From Flavobacterium sp. UBA7665 (GTDB taxonomy: Bacteria; Bacteroidota; Bacteroidia; Flavobacteriales; Flavobacteriaceae), in NCBI GenBank assembly GCA_002483285.1, contig DLHP01000041.1:213943-277942 (forward strand): a stretch of DNA of 64,000 nt, given 5' to 3'. How positions within the stretch are numbered: position 1 is the stretch's first letter; every line of letters starts with the position of its first letter. This document shows positions 34,131-43,263 of this stretch, in pieces. Under the pieces are notes generated by a model. It saw only the letters and a program-made list of their open reading frames with translations. It was not told the origin of the DNA and searched no databases. The translations under genes and the position numbers were made by a program.

Positions 34131-36572
34131 TTATTCCCTGTAAAAAACCCGTTTCACGCGCTGTGAAATTCCGGTAAGTATTTCATACGGAATGGTTTCT
34201 AATTTTTGCGCGATCTCAATCACAGTAGGGCTTTCGCCGAAAATCACGACCTGGTCGCCTTCCTTACAAGCGATATCGGTACAAACTACCATTAGCATGT
34301 CCATACAAACGCTGCCCACAATGGGCGCTTTTTGGTGGTTGATGGTCACATAGCCCGCGCCGTTGCCCCAATGCCGCGAAATCCCGTCGGCATAACCAAT
34401 CGGGATGGTGGCGATTTTAGTGGTTTTGCTGGCCATGAATCGACGTCCATAACCCACGCTTTCACCGCTTTCAATCGTACGGATTTGTGAAATGATCGAC
34501 TTGAGTGTCCCCACATTTTCAAGCATTGGTTGTTCATCCGGATCGTTTGAAATGCCATAAAGCCCGATTCCCAAACGCACCATATCATACTGCGCTTTCG
34601 GGAAGTTGCTGATGCCCGACGTGTTTAGGATGTGACGAATAGGTTTAATCTGCAATTCGGCCATGATTTGAGAAGACAAACGCTCAAACAAATCAATCTG
34701 CGATAAGGCAAATTCGTGGTGCTGCAAATCGTCGCTTGTGGCCATGTGCGACAGGATGCTTTTTACGGTCACCGATTGGGTTTGCTTTAAAATGGCGATG
34801 AGTTCGGCGATGTGCTCCTCCTCAAAACCGAGCCGGTGCATGCCCGTATCGATTTTGAGGTGTATCGGGAAATGCTTGAGTTTTTTCTGTTCGGCGATTT
34901 TCAGGAACGCGCGCAGCCCTTTGATGCTGTAAATTTCGGGCTCCAGTTTGTGCTGGATAATCGAGGCGAAACTCGTCGTTTCAGGGTTCAATACCATAAT
35001 CGGCAACTGGATGCCGTCATTTTTGAGCGAAATGCCCTCATCGGCAAAAGCCACTCCTAGGTAATCCACCTTGTGGTGTTCGAGCAATTTGGCAATCTCA
35101 AAGCCGCCGTTACCGTAGCCGAATGCCTTGACCATGACCATCATCTTGGTTTTCTTCTTGAGTTTCGATTTGAAGAAGTTGAGGTTGTGGCTGATGGCGT
35201 TCAGGTTAATCTCGAGCACCGTTTCGTGCGTTTTTTCCTCGAGCGCAGCAACGATTTTCTCAAAATGGAACGTTCGCGCGCCTTTGATCAATATGGTTTC
35301 GGATTCGAAAGGCAAGCTATCCAGTTGGTCCAGGAAATCATCGGTTTTTTTGAACATCACCGCGTTGAGGAACTTATTTTTGAACTTCGATATCGTCTCA
35401 CCAATGCCAATGACACGCGCAATCTTGTTAGAAATCACGAGCTGCGACACATTAGAATACAACTCCTCATCCGACAAACCGCTCTGGAAAATATCCGACA
35501 GGACCAACGTTTTCTTCTTGTATTGTTTTTGGCTTTCGAGAAAATCAAGCGCAATTTTGAGTGACTGGAAATCCGAGCTGTAACTGTCGTCGATTAGCGT
35601 CGTGTTGTTGATTCCATTCTTGACTTTGAGCCGCATTTCTACTGGAAACAGCAACTCCATCCGGCTTTCGATGGTGTGTTGGTCGTAGCCAAAGTGCAGC
35701 AAAACCATCATGCACTGGATGGCATTTTCTACCGAGGCATCGTCCTGGAATGGAATCTTGATTTCAAAATGGTCGGCGTCGTAGCGGATTTTTAAAAGCG
35801 TCTTGTCAAGCACCGATTTTTTTGAGATGAAAACATTAGCGCTTTCGTCCTTGCAACTCCAAGAAAAGCGCGTCACCTTGGGGTTCAGGAACGCCTCAAC
35901 CGTTTTATTTTTATTGTAGATCAGCACTTTTGCATGTTGAAAAAGCTGTACTTTCTGTTTGATTTTTTCACCGATGTTGGCAAACCCTTCATCATGCGCC
36001 GAGCCGATATTGGTCAAAATCCCAATCGTTGGGCGGATAATCGTCTCGAGTTTTTCCATTTCATCTATTGTAGAAATGCCAGCTTCAAAAATCCCGAGGT
36101 TGTGCTGCTCGTTGATGGCAATCACCGATAACGGAACGCCAACCTGCGAGTTGTAACTTTTGGGGCTTCGGATGATGTTGTAATCGGGACTTAGCAGGAA
36201 ATTGAGCCATTCCTTGACAATCGTTTTGCCGTTGCTGCCCGTAATGCCAATAACCGGAAAATCGAACAGACTTCTGTGTGAAGCCGCAAAATGCTGCAAA
36301 CTTTCGAGCGTGTCTTTGACGACAAGGAAATTCGCTTGGTCCTCAAATTCGGCAATCGGGTGGGTCACGACGAAATTGCGCACGCCTTTGACCACCAATT
36401 CGGCAACATAAGTATGCGCGTCATTGTTGGGCCCTACGATGGCAAAAAACAAAGTCTGCGGCCCGTTTTGCAACGAACGGCTGTCTATGGAGATGTTTTC
36501 AATGAAGATGTTGGGCTGGTTTCCCACCCAAGCAGCGTGGAGGATTTTGGCGATATTTTTTAGCGATAACAT
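34131..36572 (-). CDS. MurF - alanine racemase fusion
   Basis: The protein has 813 residues from ATG 36572. The N-terminal part (about residues 1-430) is MurF, which adds D-Ala-D-Ala to UDP-MurNAc-tripeptide; its ATP loop is GITGSNGKT. The C-terminal part (about 450-813) is a PLP-dependent alanine racemase; the PLP lysine lies in VMVKAFGYGNGG, and MHRLGF and GYADGI are further racemase motifs. The fusion is known in Bacteroidota and links D-Ala supply to its use. The frame extends upstream to 36632, but that lies inside tdk. It starts 5 bases after the tdk stop, so the two are cotranscribed. Confidence 0.94.
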   Translation of the reverse strand: MLSLKNIAKILHAAWVGNQPNIFIENISIDSRSLQNGPQTLFFAIVGPNNDAHTYVAELVVKGVRNFVVTHPIAEFEDQANFLVVKDTLESLQHFAASHRSLFDFPVIGITGSNGKTIVKEWLNFLLSPDYNIIRSPKSYNSQVGVPLSVIAINEQHNLGIFEAGISTIDEMEKLETIIRPTIGILTNIGSAHDEGFANIGEKIKQKVQLFQHAKVLIYNKNKTVEAFLNPKVTRFSWSCKDESANVFISKKSVLDKTLLKIRYDADHFEIKIPFQDDASVENAIQCMMVLLHFGYDQHTIESRMELLFPVEMRLKVKNGINNTTLIDDSYSSDFQSLKIALDFLESQKQYKKKTLVLSDIFQSGLSDEELYSNVSQLVISNKIARVIGIGETISKFKNKFLNAVMFKKTDDFLDQLDSLPFESETILIKGARTFHFEKIVAALEEKTHETVLEINLNAISHNLNFFKSKLKKKTKMMVMVKAFGYGNGGFEIAKLLEHHKVDYLGVAFADEGISLKNDGIQLPIMVLNPETTSFASIIQHKLEPEIYSIKGLRAFLKIAEQKKLKHFPIHLKIDTGMHRLGFEEEHIAELIAILKQTQSVTVKSILSHMATSDDLQHHEFALSQIDLFERLSSQIMAELQIKPIRHILNTSGISNFPKAQYDMVRLGIGLYGISNDPDEQPMLENVGTLKSIISQIRTIESGESVGYGRRFMASKTTKIATIPIGYADGISRHWGNGAGYVTINHQKAPIVGSVCMDMLMVVCTDIACKEGDQVVIFGESPTVIEIAQKLETIPYEILTGISQRVKRVFYRE

Positions 36573-36577
36573 CAAGG

Positions 36578-37201
36578 TCACTGCTCTTTTTGGTCTTTGG
36601 CGACTTCTATGTCCTGTGCCGATTGCGTCCACATGGCGTTGAAATACGCGGCGCGGCTCAAAGGTTCGTATTCTTCGGTTTCGCCAAGCAAAACGAGATT
36701 TTCATTGTCGGTTTTCCTGAAACTGTAATTGGCGAGGTTCCCGGTGCGGGTACAAACGGCGTGTACTTTGGTCACGTATTCGGCAGTAGCCATAAGCGCT
36801 GGCATGGGTCCGAACGGATTGCCTTTGAAATCCATATCGAGTCCGGCCACAATCACACGGATGCCCGAATTGGCCAGGTCGTTGCAGATTTTCACGATTT
36901 CATCATCAAAGAACTGGGCTTCGTCAATCCCAACCACATCGCAACCTTGCGCGAGGATGGCGATATTGGCCGCGGCAGGAACCGGCGTCGAGCGGATTTC
37001 ATTGCTGTCATGCGACACCACCATTTCGTCGTGGTAGCGTGTATCTATGGCAGGTTTGAAAATTTCTACTTTCTGCTTGGCGAATTGGGCGCGTTTGAGC
37101 CGTCGGATGAGCTCTTCGGTCTTGCCAGAAAACATCGAACCGCAAATGACTTCAATCCACCCAAATTGTTCTTTATGATTTACTGTATTTTCGAGAAACA
37201 T
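36578..37201 (-). CDS. tdk: Thymidine kinase
   Basis: This 207-residue type II thymidine kinase phosphorylates thymidine in the salvage pathway. The Walker A loop is GSMFSGKT, the DEAQFFDDE segment is Walker B, and the zinc/lasso region follows (VHAVCTRTGNLANYS), although it has fewer cysteines than the four-Cys type. It is the first gene of the pair with murF-alr. Confidence 0.94.
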   Translation of the reverse strand: MFLENTVNHKEQFGWIEVICGSMFSGKTEELIRRLKRAQFAKQKVEIFKPAIDTRYHDEMVVSHDSNEIRSTPVPAAANIAILAQGCDVVGIDEAQFFDDEIVKICNDLANSGIRVIVAGLDMDFKGNPFGPMPALMATAEYVTKVHAVCTRTGNLANYSFRKTDNENLVLLGETEEYEPLSRAAYFNAMWTQSAQDIEVAKDQKEQ

Positions 37202-37247
37202 TTCGTAATTTTCAGCCTTGAAAAGGATTAGGTTTTTTTATTTTGCC

Positions 37248-37281
37248 TTGCAACAAAACGGCATAAAAATTTTTACATTTA
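37248..37281 (+). promoter_or_regulatory. Possible promoter of the acidic repeat protein gene
   Basis: TTG at 37248-37250 and TACATTTA at 37274-37281 are 23 bases apart, one mismatch from the -7 consensus. An imperfect inverted repeat (AACGGC ... GCCGTT) surrounds this site. The start codon lies 115 bases further on. Confidence 0.3.
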
Positions 37282-37396
37282 CGCCGTTGTCAAAAGTAGA
37301 AAAATTTATCAGGAAAGACGTTCGGCCAAGGAAATAAAATCCCGAACGAGAATTATTTTTAAACCAACCGCCTCACCCACTGTAATTTTAAAAGAT

Positions 37397-38437
37397 ATGA
37401 AAAAGAAGCTCGAAGCCGAACTCATCAGCATTGCGCACCGCATCCTCAAGCTCAAGAATAAATCCGATATCAATCTCCTTTACAGCGAAACCCAGAAACT
37501 CTATGAAAAACTGGCAGTCCTTAAATTTGTTGAGGAACATTTGGGCGATGTAAAGCCCACCATCGGCCAGACCGAAATCGAGGAAAAAATCACCGCGGCC
37601 TTCGAGTCTGTAAATGAAGATTTGAAAGCCGAAGAAACCACGCAAGCCGAGCCAGCGCAGGAAATAGAACCGGTTATCGCCGAAGCTGAAATGGCTACCG
37701 AGGAAAAAGAAGAAGAAACGATCCCACAAGAGGAACCTATAAAAGAAGAAGAACCGGCTGCCGAACCTATCGAGGAAGCGCCCGAAGAAGCACCACAGGA
37801 AGAAGCACCACAGGAAGAAGCACCACAGGAAGAAGCAGTCAGTGAACTGGACGAGCAAACCTCAGAAGTGGCCGAAATGCCCGAAGAACCTGTTGCCGAA
37901 CCGAAAACCGACGATTCCCTGTTCAAACCGGCCTTTGAACTGTCTTTCGATGCCAAGGATGACAAAGAAGAAGTAAAAGAAGACGCCAAAGAAGAGTTTA
38001 AGGATGTCAATACACAAATTACCTTCGAGGACATATTGGGATCGAGTTACGTGGATCCGGTGTTTGTAACGCCAGAAGATCTCGCCAAGGAAAATGAAAC
38101 TAAGAAACCAGACAATGTCATCCCGATTGGGAGGAGTTTTTCGGATTCGCCTGTGATTTCTATCAATAAAACCGAGGAGCGGTCTTATACAATCAACGAC
38201 CGCATTTCTAAAGGCATCACCATTGGGCTTAACGACCGCGTGGCTTTCATGAAACATTTGTTCAACAACTCAAGCGAGGATTACAACCGCGTGTTGTCGC
38301 AACTCTTGACTTTTGACACTTTCGACGAAGCCAAAACTTTCATAGACAACATGGTCAAACCCGATTACTACAACTGGGACGGCAAGGACGAATACGCCGA
38401 GCGTTTCATGGAAATCGTGGAGAAGAAATTTTCGTAA
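37397..38437 (+). CDS. Acidic repeat-containing protein of unknown function
   Basis: The protein has 346 residues. The N-terminal 75 residues and the C-terminal 90 look like conserved helical domains. Between them is a Glu/Pro/Ala-rich low-complexity stretch with a repeated EEAPQ unit, encoded by three perfect 15-bp DNA repeats at 37787-37831. No signal peptide or membrane helix is seen, so it is probably cytosolic. I recognise the type from Flavobacteriaceae, usually beside rsmI, but no function. The low-complexity part is prone to length change. Confidence 0.75.
   Translation: MKKKLEAELISIAHRILKLKNKSDINLLYSETQKLYEKLAVLKFVEEHLGDVKPTIGQTEIEEKITAAFESVNEDLKAEETTQAEPAQEIEPVIAEAEMATEEKEEETIPQEEPIKEEEPAAEPIEEAPEEAPQEEAPQEEAPQEEAVSELDEQTSEVAEMPEEPVAEPKTDDSLFKPAFELSFDAKDDKEEVKEDAKEEFKDVNTQITFEDILGSSYVDPVFVTPEDLAKENETKKPDNVIPIGRSFSDSPVISINKTEERSYTINDRISKGITIGLNDRVAFMKHLFNNSSEDYNRVLSQLLTFDTFDEAKTFIDNMVKPDYYNWDGKDEYAERFMEIVEKKFS
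37787..37831. repeat. 15-bp tandem repeat inside a coding region
   Basis: GAAGCACCACAGGAA occurs three times without interruption, with degenerate half-units on both sides. The unit is a multiple of three, so copy-number change keeps the frame. Confidence 0.85.
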
Positions 38438-38448
38438 AAAGAAAAAAT

Positions 38449-38508
38449 AACACAGATTGCACAGATGCTCACAGAACAAAATCTGTGGAAATCTGTGCAA
38501 TCTGTGTT
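38449..38508. repeat. Long intergenic hairpin before rsmI
   Basis: AACACAGATTGCACAGAT at 38449-38466 and its exact reverse complement at 38491-38508 form 18-bp arms. Inside them CACAGA (38470-38475) and TCTGTG (38482-38487) form a second stem. The structure ends 13 bases before the rsmI ATG. Related CACAG/CTGTG words occur widely in flavobacterial spacers. Confidence 0.8.
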
Positions 38509-38521
38509 TAACTTAAAGCTT

Positions 38522-39214
38522 ATGTCAAAACTCTACATCGTACCCACACCCATCGGAAACCTCGAAGACATGACCTTTCGCGCCATCCGCATATTAAAGG
38601 AAGTCGATTTGATTTTGGCCGAAGACACGCGCACCAGCGGCAAACTCCTCAAGCATTTCGAGATCGGCACGCACATGCACAGCCACCACATGCACAACGA
38701 GCACAAAACCGTAGAAAACCTGATTGCAAGATTAAAAGCAGGGGAAACCATTGCGCTGATTTCCGACGCCGGAACACCCGCCATTTCCGATCCCGGATTC
38801 CTGCTCACGCGCGCCTGTGTAGAAAACGGCATTGATGTAGAATGTTTGCCCGGCGCCACCGCCTTTGTTCCCGCGCTTGTCAACAGCGGATTGCCAAACG
38901 ACCGTTTCATTTTTGAAGGATTTTTGCCCGAAAAGAAAGGCCGTCAAACCCGATACCTGGCCTTAGCCGAGGAAACGCGTACGATGATTCTTTACGTGTC
39001 GCCGCACAAACTCGTTAAAACCCTCGCCGAATTCGTGACCTATTTCGGTGAAGACCGCCAAATCTGTGTCTCGCGTGAATTGTCTAAACTGCATGAGGAA
39101 AATGTCCGAGGAACGGCCAAAGAAGTGTTGGCGCATTTTGAAGCCAAACCGCCTAAAGGCGAAATTGTAGTCGTTGTCGCTGGAAAAATCACCACAAAAG
39201 AAAAGAAAGAATAA
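38522..39214 (+). CDS. rsmI: 16S rRNA (cytidine-1402-2'-O)-methyltransferase
   Basis: This 230-residue enzyme of the tetrapyrrole-methylase fold 2'-O-methylates C1402 in the ribosomal decoding site. Family segments are LYIVPTPIGNLEDMT, then AEDTRTSGKLL, ISDAGTPAISDPG and LPGATAFVPAL. I chose ATG 38522; the frame is open back to 38465, but that part is the CACAG hairpin. Length is normal. Confidence 0.95.
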   Translation: MSKLYIVPTPIGNLEDMTFRAIRILKEVDLILAEDTRTSGKLLKHFEIGTHMHSHHMHNEHKTVENLIARLKAGETIALISDAGTPAISDPGFLLTRACVENGIDVECLPGATAFVPALVNSGLPNDRFIFEGFLPEKKGRQTRYLALAEETRTMILYVSPHKLVKTLAEFVTYFGEDRQICVSRELSKLHEENVRGTAKEVLAHFEAKPPKGEIVVVVAGKITTKEKKE

Positions 39215-39218
39215 CTGG

Positions 39219-39326
39219 TTTTTATGGCGTTGCCGTAGGCCGGGCTGTCGGCACTCGCTTTTGGCTCATGCTTCGCCAAAGAGCTCAAACAAAGCCTCCA
39301 TCCCTAACGCGGGTCGGCATCCGGTT
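39219..39326 (-). repeat. Dispersed intergenic repeat, copy B
   Basis: Read on the minus strand, this stretch matches 10105-10213 with shared blocks CCGCGTTAG, TTGTTTGAGCTCTTT, AAAAGCGAGTGC and ACGGCAACGCC. It lies between the convergent rsmI and the exported-protein gene and overlaps the latter's 3' end slightly. It encodes nothing obvious. Confidence 0.75.
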
Positions 39327-39753
39327 AAGCGTGGGTAATTTTCTTCCAATTCGCCTGGTTCTTTTTCAAATCCTCAGGTTTAGCGTAAAGCGCGTTGTCT
39401 TTGATGTAGATTTCAAGTCCGTTGATGGTCACAATTTCAAAAGTGCCATCGGTTACAATGTCGCAGCAAACCGCTTCTTGCCAGCGATCTTTCCAAATTT
39501 CAGAGAGGATGAAATGCGCAATGATGCCTTTGTTCTCCTCTTCTAGAACGGGTATCAATTTGGCGGTAGCGCTTTTTCCCATTTTCACAATCGCGTCTCC
39601 AGCGTCACTATTGATGCGTGGTGACAGCGTTTTCACCATGACAATATAGGCGTCGCGGTTGCTGAGTTGTCGGATTAATGCGTCTTCGGTGCTGGCTTGC
39701 GAAAATGCGACCGACGAAATAAAAAGGACGCTGAACAATAGTAGTTTTTTCAA
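39325..39753 (-). CDS. Small exported protein of unknown function
   Basis: The protein has 142 residues with a clear signal peptide (MKKLLLFSVLFISSVAFSQ). The mature part is alpha-helical at first (a possible HEAT-like pair) and ends with a beta-rich stretch containing a CC pair near residue 95. No family is recognised. It begins 20 bases after the adenine deaminase stop, so cotranscription is likely. Confidence 0.7.
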   Translation of the reverse strand: MKKLLLFSVLFISSVAFSQASTEDALIRQLSNRDAYIVMVKTLSPRINSDAGDAIVKMGKSATAKLIPVLEEENKGIIAHFILSEIWKDRWQEAVCCDIVTDGTFEIVTINGLEIYIKDNALYAKPEDLKKNQANWKKITHA

Positions 39754-39773
39754 GAGGTTGGTTTTTAGGTTTT

Positions 39774-41396
39774 TTATTGTACTTCCAAATCCACAAATGA
39801 GAACGAGTTCCCGCTAAACAAGCCTTTGTCCGACAGTTTCAAATCGGGAATTACCAGCAACGCCATAAACGATAAGGTCATGAACGGCGCTTTCAAAGTG
39901 CTGCCCAGGCTTTTCGCCATCGCGTCTATTTCCTGGTACAATTTCCCCGTTTCCCAGCCATCCTTGTCGCTCATGATGCCGGCTACGGGAAGCGCGAGCG
40001 ATTTTTGCTCTGAACCTTTGACCGCGCAAATGCCTCCGGTGTTTTTGATCAGCAGGTTGACCGCGTTGCAGATTTCTTCATCCGAAGTGCCCACGACCAC
40101 AATGTTATGGCAATCATGCGCTACAGAACTGGCAATGGCGCCTTTTTGCAACCCAAAGTTCTTGATGAAGGCAATTGCGGGTTTGGTATCGCCATAGCGA
40201 TTGACAACCGCCATTTTGAGGATGTCATTTTCTACATCCGAAACGATTTTTCCGTCCCGAATCAGTGGTTTGTGGTGGATTTCGTTGGTGATCAGTTGGC
40301 CTTCGAGCGCCTCAATGACCCTGATTTTTTCGGCAGCACCCGAAATTTCGAAATCGGAAACGTTTTTAGCTTTTACATTGAAATTGTTTGGCGTTTCAAA
40401 AGCGACGTGTTTTACAAATGATTTTCCGTTGTCGGCCACGAGTTCGCCATCGATGTACGTTTGTAAAACCTTGAAATCTTTCAGATCTTCCACCACAATA
40501 AAATCGGCGGCATCATTTTCACGGAGTTGGCCCACATTCATCTTATAGTGACCAATCGGATTGATGCAGGCTGCCTGCAATACCTTGAAAACATTGATGT
40601 CTTTTGCAACAGCGCGCGCACACAACGCATTGATGTGGCTTACGATCAAATCGTCTGGATGTTTGTCATCTGAACAGAACATCATATTCTCAAAATGTTC
40701 GGGAAGCAAATCAATCAACGCCTCAAAATTCTTGGCGGCGCTACCTTCACGGATGATGACTTTCATTCCCAGTGAAAGCTTTTCCTGGGCTTCGTCGAAA
40801 GTGAAACATTCGTGGTCGGTAGTAATTCCTGCGCCGATGTATTTTTTCACTGGTTCGCCGCGCAAACCGGGCGCATGTCCATCAACGGGTTTATTAAAGT
40901 GTTTGGCCCAGGCGATTTTTTTCAAGACTTCGGGATCATCGAATAGAACGCCAGGATAGTTCATCATTTCGGCGAGGTAATAGATATCGGGTGAGGTGAG
41001 GAGTTCTTTGATACCATCCGAATCGATCACGGCGCCCGCTGTTTCAAACGCCGTAGCCGGGACGCATGAAGGCGCGCCAAAATGAAACTTGAGCGGTACT
41101 TTTTTACTGTTTTCGATCATGTAATACACGCCGGCCGTTCCGAGGACATTGGCAATTTCATGCGGATCCGAAATGGTCGCAACTGTTCCATGTAACACAG
41201 CCAATTTGGCAAATTCCGAAGGCACAAGCATTGAGCTTTCGATATGGATGTGTGCATCGATGAATCCGGGAAGGAGGTAGGTTTTATTGGCGTGTTCTTT
41301 TTCTGTAATCGATGTGATTTTGCCGTTGGCCACCGTGAGTTCCCCACTGTAAATGCGGCGGTTGGCGATGTCTACGATCTGTCCTTGAATCTGCAT
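39774..41396 (-). CDS. ade: Adenine deaminase
   Basis: This 540-residue amidohydrolase converts adenine to hypoxanthine. The metal site lies in LLPGFIDAHIHIESSML, a hallmark that separates adenine deaminase from other amidohydrolases, and APSCVPATAFETAG is a further family segment. CSDDKHPDDL carries the later Asp ligands. Length and start fit the family. It is divergent from recJ. Confidence 0.93.
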   Translation of the reverse strand: MQIQGQIVDIANRRIYSGELTVANGKITSITEKEHANKTYLLPGFIDAHIHIESSMLVPSEFAKLAVLHGTVATISDPHEIANVLGTAGVYYMIENSKKVPLKFHFGAPSCVPATAFETAGAVIDSDGIKELLTSPDIYYLAEMMNYPGVLFDDPEVLKKIAWAKHFNKPVDGHAPGLRGEPVKKYIGAGITTDHECFTFDEAQEKLSLGMKVIIREGSAAKNFEALIDLLPEHFENMMFCSDDKHPDDLIVSHINALCARAVAKDINVFKVLQAACINPIGHYKMNVGQLRENDAADFIVVEDLKDFKVLQTYIDGELVADNGKSFVKHVAFETPNNFNVKAKNVSDFEISGAAEKIRVIEALEGQLITNEIHHKPLIRDGKIVSDVENDILKMAVVNRYGDTKPAIAFIKNFGLQKGAIASSVAHDCHNIVVVGTSDEEICNAVNLLIKNTGGICAVKGSEQKSLALPVAGIMSDKDGWETGKLYQEIDAMAKSLGSTLKAPFMTLSFMALLVIPDLKLSDKGLFSGNSFSFVDLEVQ

Positions 41397-41460
41397 GGCT
41401 AGGTGTTTTATTGGTAACGAAGGAACGATTTTTTTCTGTCCGATTTCAAAAAAAATATAC

Positions 41461-41468
41461 TAAATTTG
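41461..41468 (+). promoter_or_regulatory. -7 promoter element for recJ
   Basis: TAAATTTG matches TAnnTTTG and lies 42 bases before the recJ start in the divergent spacer with ade. Confidence 0.45.
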
Positions 41469-41510
41469 ACTACCGATATCCTTTTTATACACCATACAAA
41501 ATTCAATCTT

Positions 41511-43205
41511 ATGCGCTGGAACCTCCAACCCAATCCCGATTTACAAAAATCAAAAGCCCTTGCCGAAGCCTTAAACGTCGAGCCTTTCGTGGCCCAACTG
41601 CTGTTGCAGCGCGGCATTGAAACTTTTGATGAAGCCCGCCGGTTTTTCCGTCCCGACTTGAATGATTTACACGATCCGTACTTGATGAAAGATATGGACA
41701 AGGCCGTCGCGCGCATCGAGCAAGCGATTACCAATGAAGAGAACATTCTGGTGTTTGGCGATTATGATGTAGACGGAACCACGGCCGTTTCACTGGTGTC
41801 GTCCTACCTCAAAACGTTTTACCCGAATGTGGCGACCTACATTCCCGACCGTTATGACGAAGGTTACGGTGTGTCGTTCAAAGGGATCAATTACGCCGAT
41901 GACAATGGTTGTTCGCTGATCATTGCGCTGGATTGCGGAATCAAATCCATCGATCATGTCAATTACGCCAATTCCAAATCCATCGATTTTATCATTTGTG
42001 ACCACCACCGTCCGGGCGCGATTTTACCCGACGCGGTAGCCATCCTCGACCCGAAACGCGACGATTGCCATTATCCCTACGACGAATTGTGTGGCTGTGG
42101 AATTGGCTTTAAACTGATTCAAGCTTTGGGCCAGAACAGGAAACAGACGATTGACGATTTAAGGGCGTATCTCGATTTGGTAGCCACGGCCATTGCCGCC
42201 GACATTGTCCCGATCACCGGAGAAAACCGCATACTCGCTCATTTTGGGCTTGAGGTGATCAATTCGTTTCCGCGACCGGGAATCCATGCCATGATCCACC
42301 AGATCAACAAACAAAAGCTCACCATTACCGATGTGGTGTTTATCATAGCGCCCAGGATTAATGCCGCCGGACGCATCAAACACGGCAACCATGCGGTGGA
42401 GCTGCTCACCGAATTCAACTTTGAGCAGGCGCAGCAATTCGCTTCCGAAATTGAGCAATACAACAGCGAACGCAAAGATCTCGACAAACTGATTACGGCC
42501 CAAGCGCTGCGGCAAATACTTGAAAACGCCGAAGAGGAACGGTTTACCACCGTCGTTTTTGATGAAGGCTGGCACAAGGGCGTGATTGGCATTGTGGCGT
42601 CGAGGCTTATTGAAACCTATTATCGCCCTACGTTGGTGTTTACCAAAAGCGGCGACAAGTATGCGGCTTCGGCACGTTCTGTAAAAGGGTTCGACATTTA
42701 CAACGCGCTCGAAGCTTGCGCTGAACACCTCGAACAATTCGGCGGCCACATGTACGCGGCAGGCATGACACTACAGGCCGAAAAATACTTTGATTTCAAG
42801 GAAGCATTTGAGAAGGTGGTACGCGAAACCATCCATCCCGACATGCTCGTTCCTGAAATTACGATTGATGCAGCCATTGACTTCAAAGACATTACGCCCA
42901 AATTGGGTCGAATCCTAAAACAGTTCGAACCGTTCGGACCAGGAAACATGACGCCGGTTTTCGTGTCGAAAGGGGTTTTTGATACGGGCTATGCCATACC
43001 AATTGGCAATGATGACGAACATTTGAAGTTGTTTATCAAACAAAAGGACTCTGAGTCGTTTTCGGCAATCGGTTTTGGGCTGGGGAAAAAAATTGAGTTG
43101 GCCAGAAACCGGCATTTGTTTGAGGCGGCGTATTGTATCGAAGAAAATGAATGGAACGGAAGGGTTTCTACGCAACTCCGCCTTAAGGATATTCGTAAAG
43201 ATTAA
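41511..43205 (+). CDS. recJ: Single-strand-specific exonuclease RecJ
   Basis: This 564-residue DHH-family 5'-3' exonuclease acts in recombination and mismatch repair. Motifs in order are FGDYDVDGTTAVS, LDCGI, ICDHHRPG with the DHH triad, LDPKRDDC and, further on, the DHHA1 segment GGHMYAAGMTL. I chose ATG 41511; the frame is open a little further upstream but without family similarity. Length is normal. Confidence 0.95.
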   Translation: MRWNLQPNPDLQKSKALAEALNVEPFVAQLLLQRGIETFDEARRFFRPDLNDLHDPYLMKDMDKAVARIEQAITNEENILVFGDYDVDGTTAVSLVSSYLKTFYPNVATYIPDRYDEGYGVSFKGINYADDNGCSLIIALDCGIKSIDHVNYANSKSIDFIICDHHRPGAILPDAVAILDPKRDDCHYPYDELCGCGIGFKLIQALGQNRKQTIDDLRAYLDLVATAIAADIVPITGENRILAHFGLEVINSFPRPGIHAMIHQINKQKLTITDVVFIIAPRINAAGRIKHGNHAVELLTEFNFEQAQQFASEIEQYNSERKDLDKLITAQALRQILENAEEERFTTVVFDEGWHKGVIGIVASRLIETYYRPTLVFTKSGDKYAASARSVKGFDIYNALEACAEHLEQFGGHMYAAGMTLQAEKYFDFKEAFEKVVRETIHPDMLVPEITIDAAIDFKDITPKLGRILKQFEPFGPGNMTPVFVSKGVFDTGYAIPIGNDDEHLKLFIKQKDSESFSAIGFGLGKKIELARNRHLFEAAYCIEENEWNGRVSTQLRLKDIRKD

Positions 43206-43238
43206 CAAACAATTATTTAGAATAAATATAAATAATGC

Positions 43239-43246
43239 TATATTTG
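43239..43246 (+). promoter_or_regulatory. -7 promoter element for the Cys-rich protein gene
   Basis: TATATTTG matches TAnnTTTG and lies 17 bases before the ATG at 43264. No good -33 TTG is visible. Confidence 0.45.
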
Positions 43247-43263
43247 TTTTCAAACTGCGGCCC

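Noticed and set aside
36590..37231. Plus-strand open frame of over 200 codons opposite tdk
   Set aside because: It is antisense to a clear thymidine kinase gene and has no family-like motifs.
37787..37831. Three direct 15-bp repeats as a possible CRISPR or regulatory array
   Set aside because: They lie in frame inside a coding region, have no spacers and encode a Glu/Pro-rich stretch.
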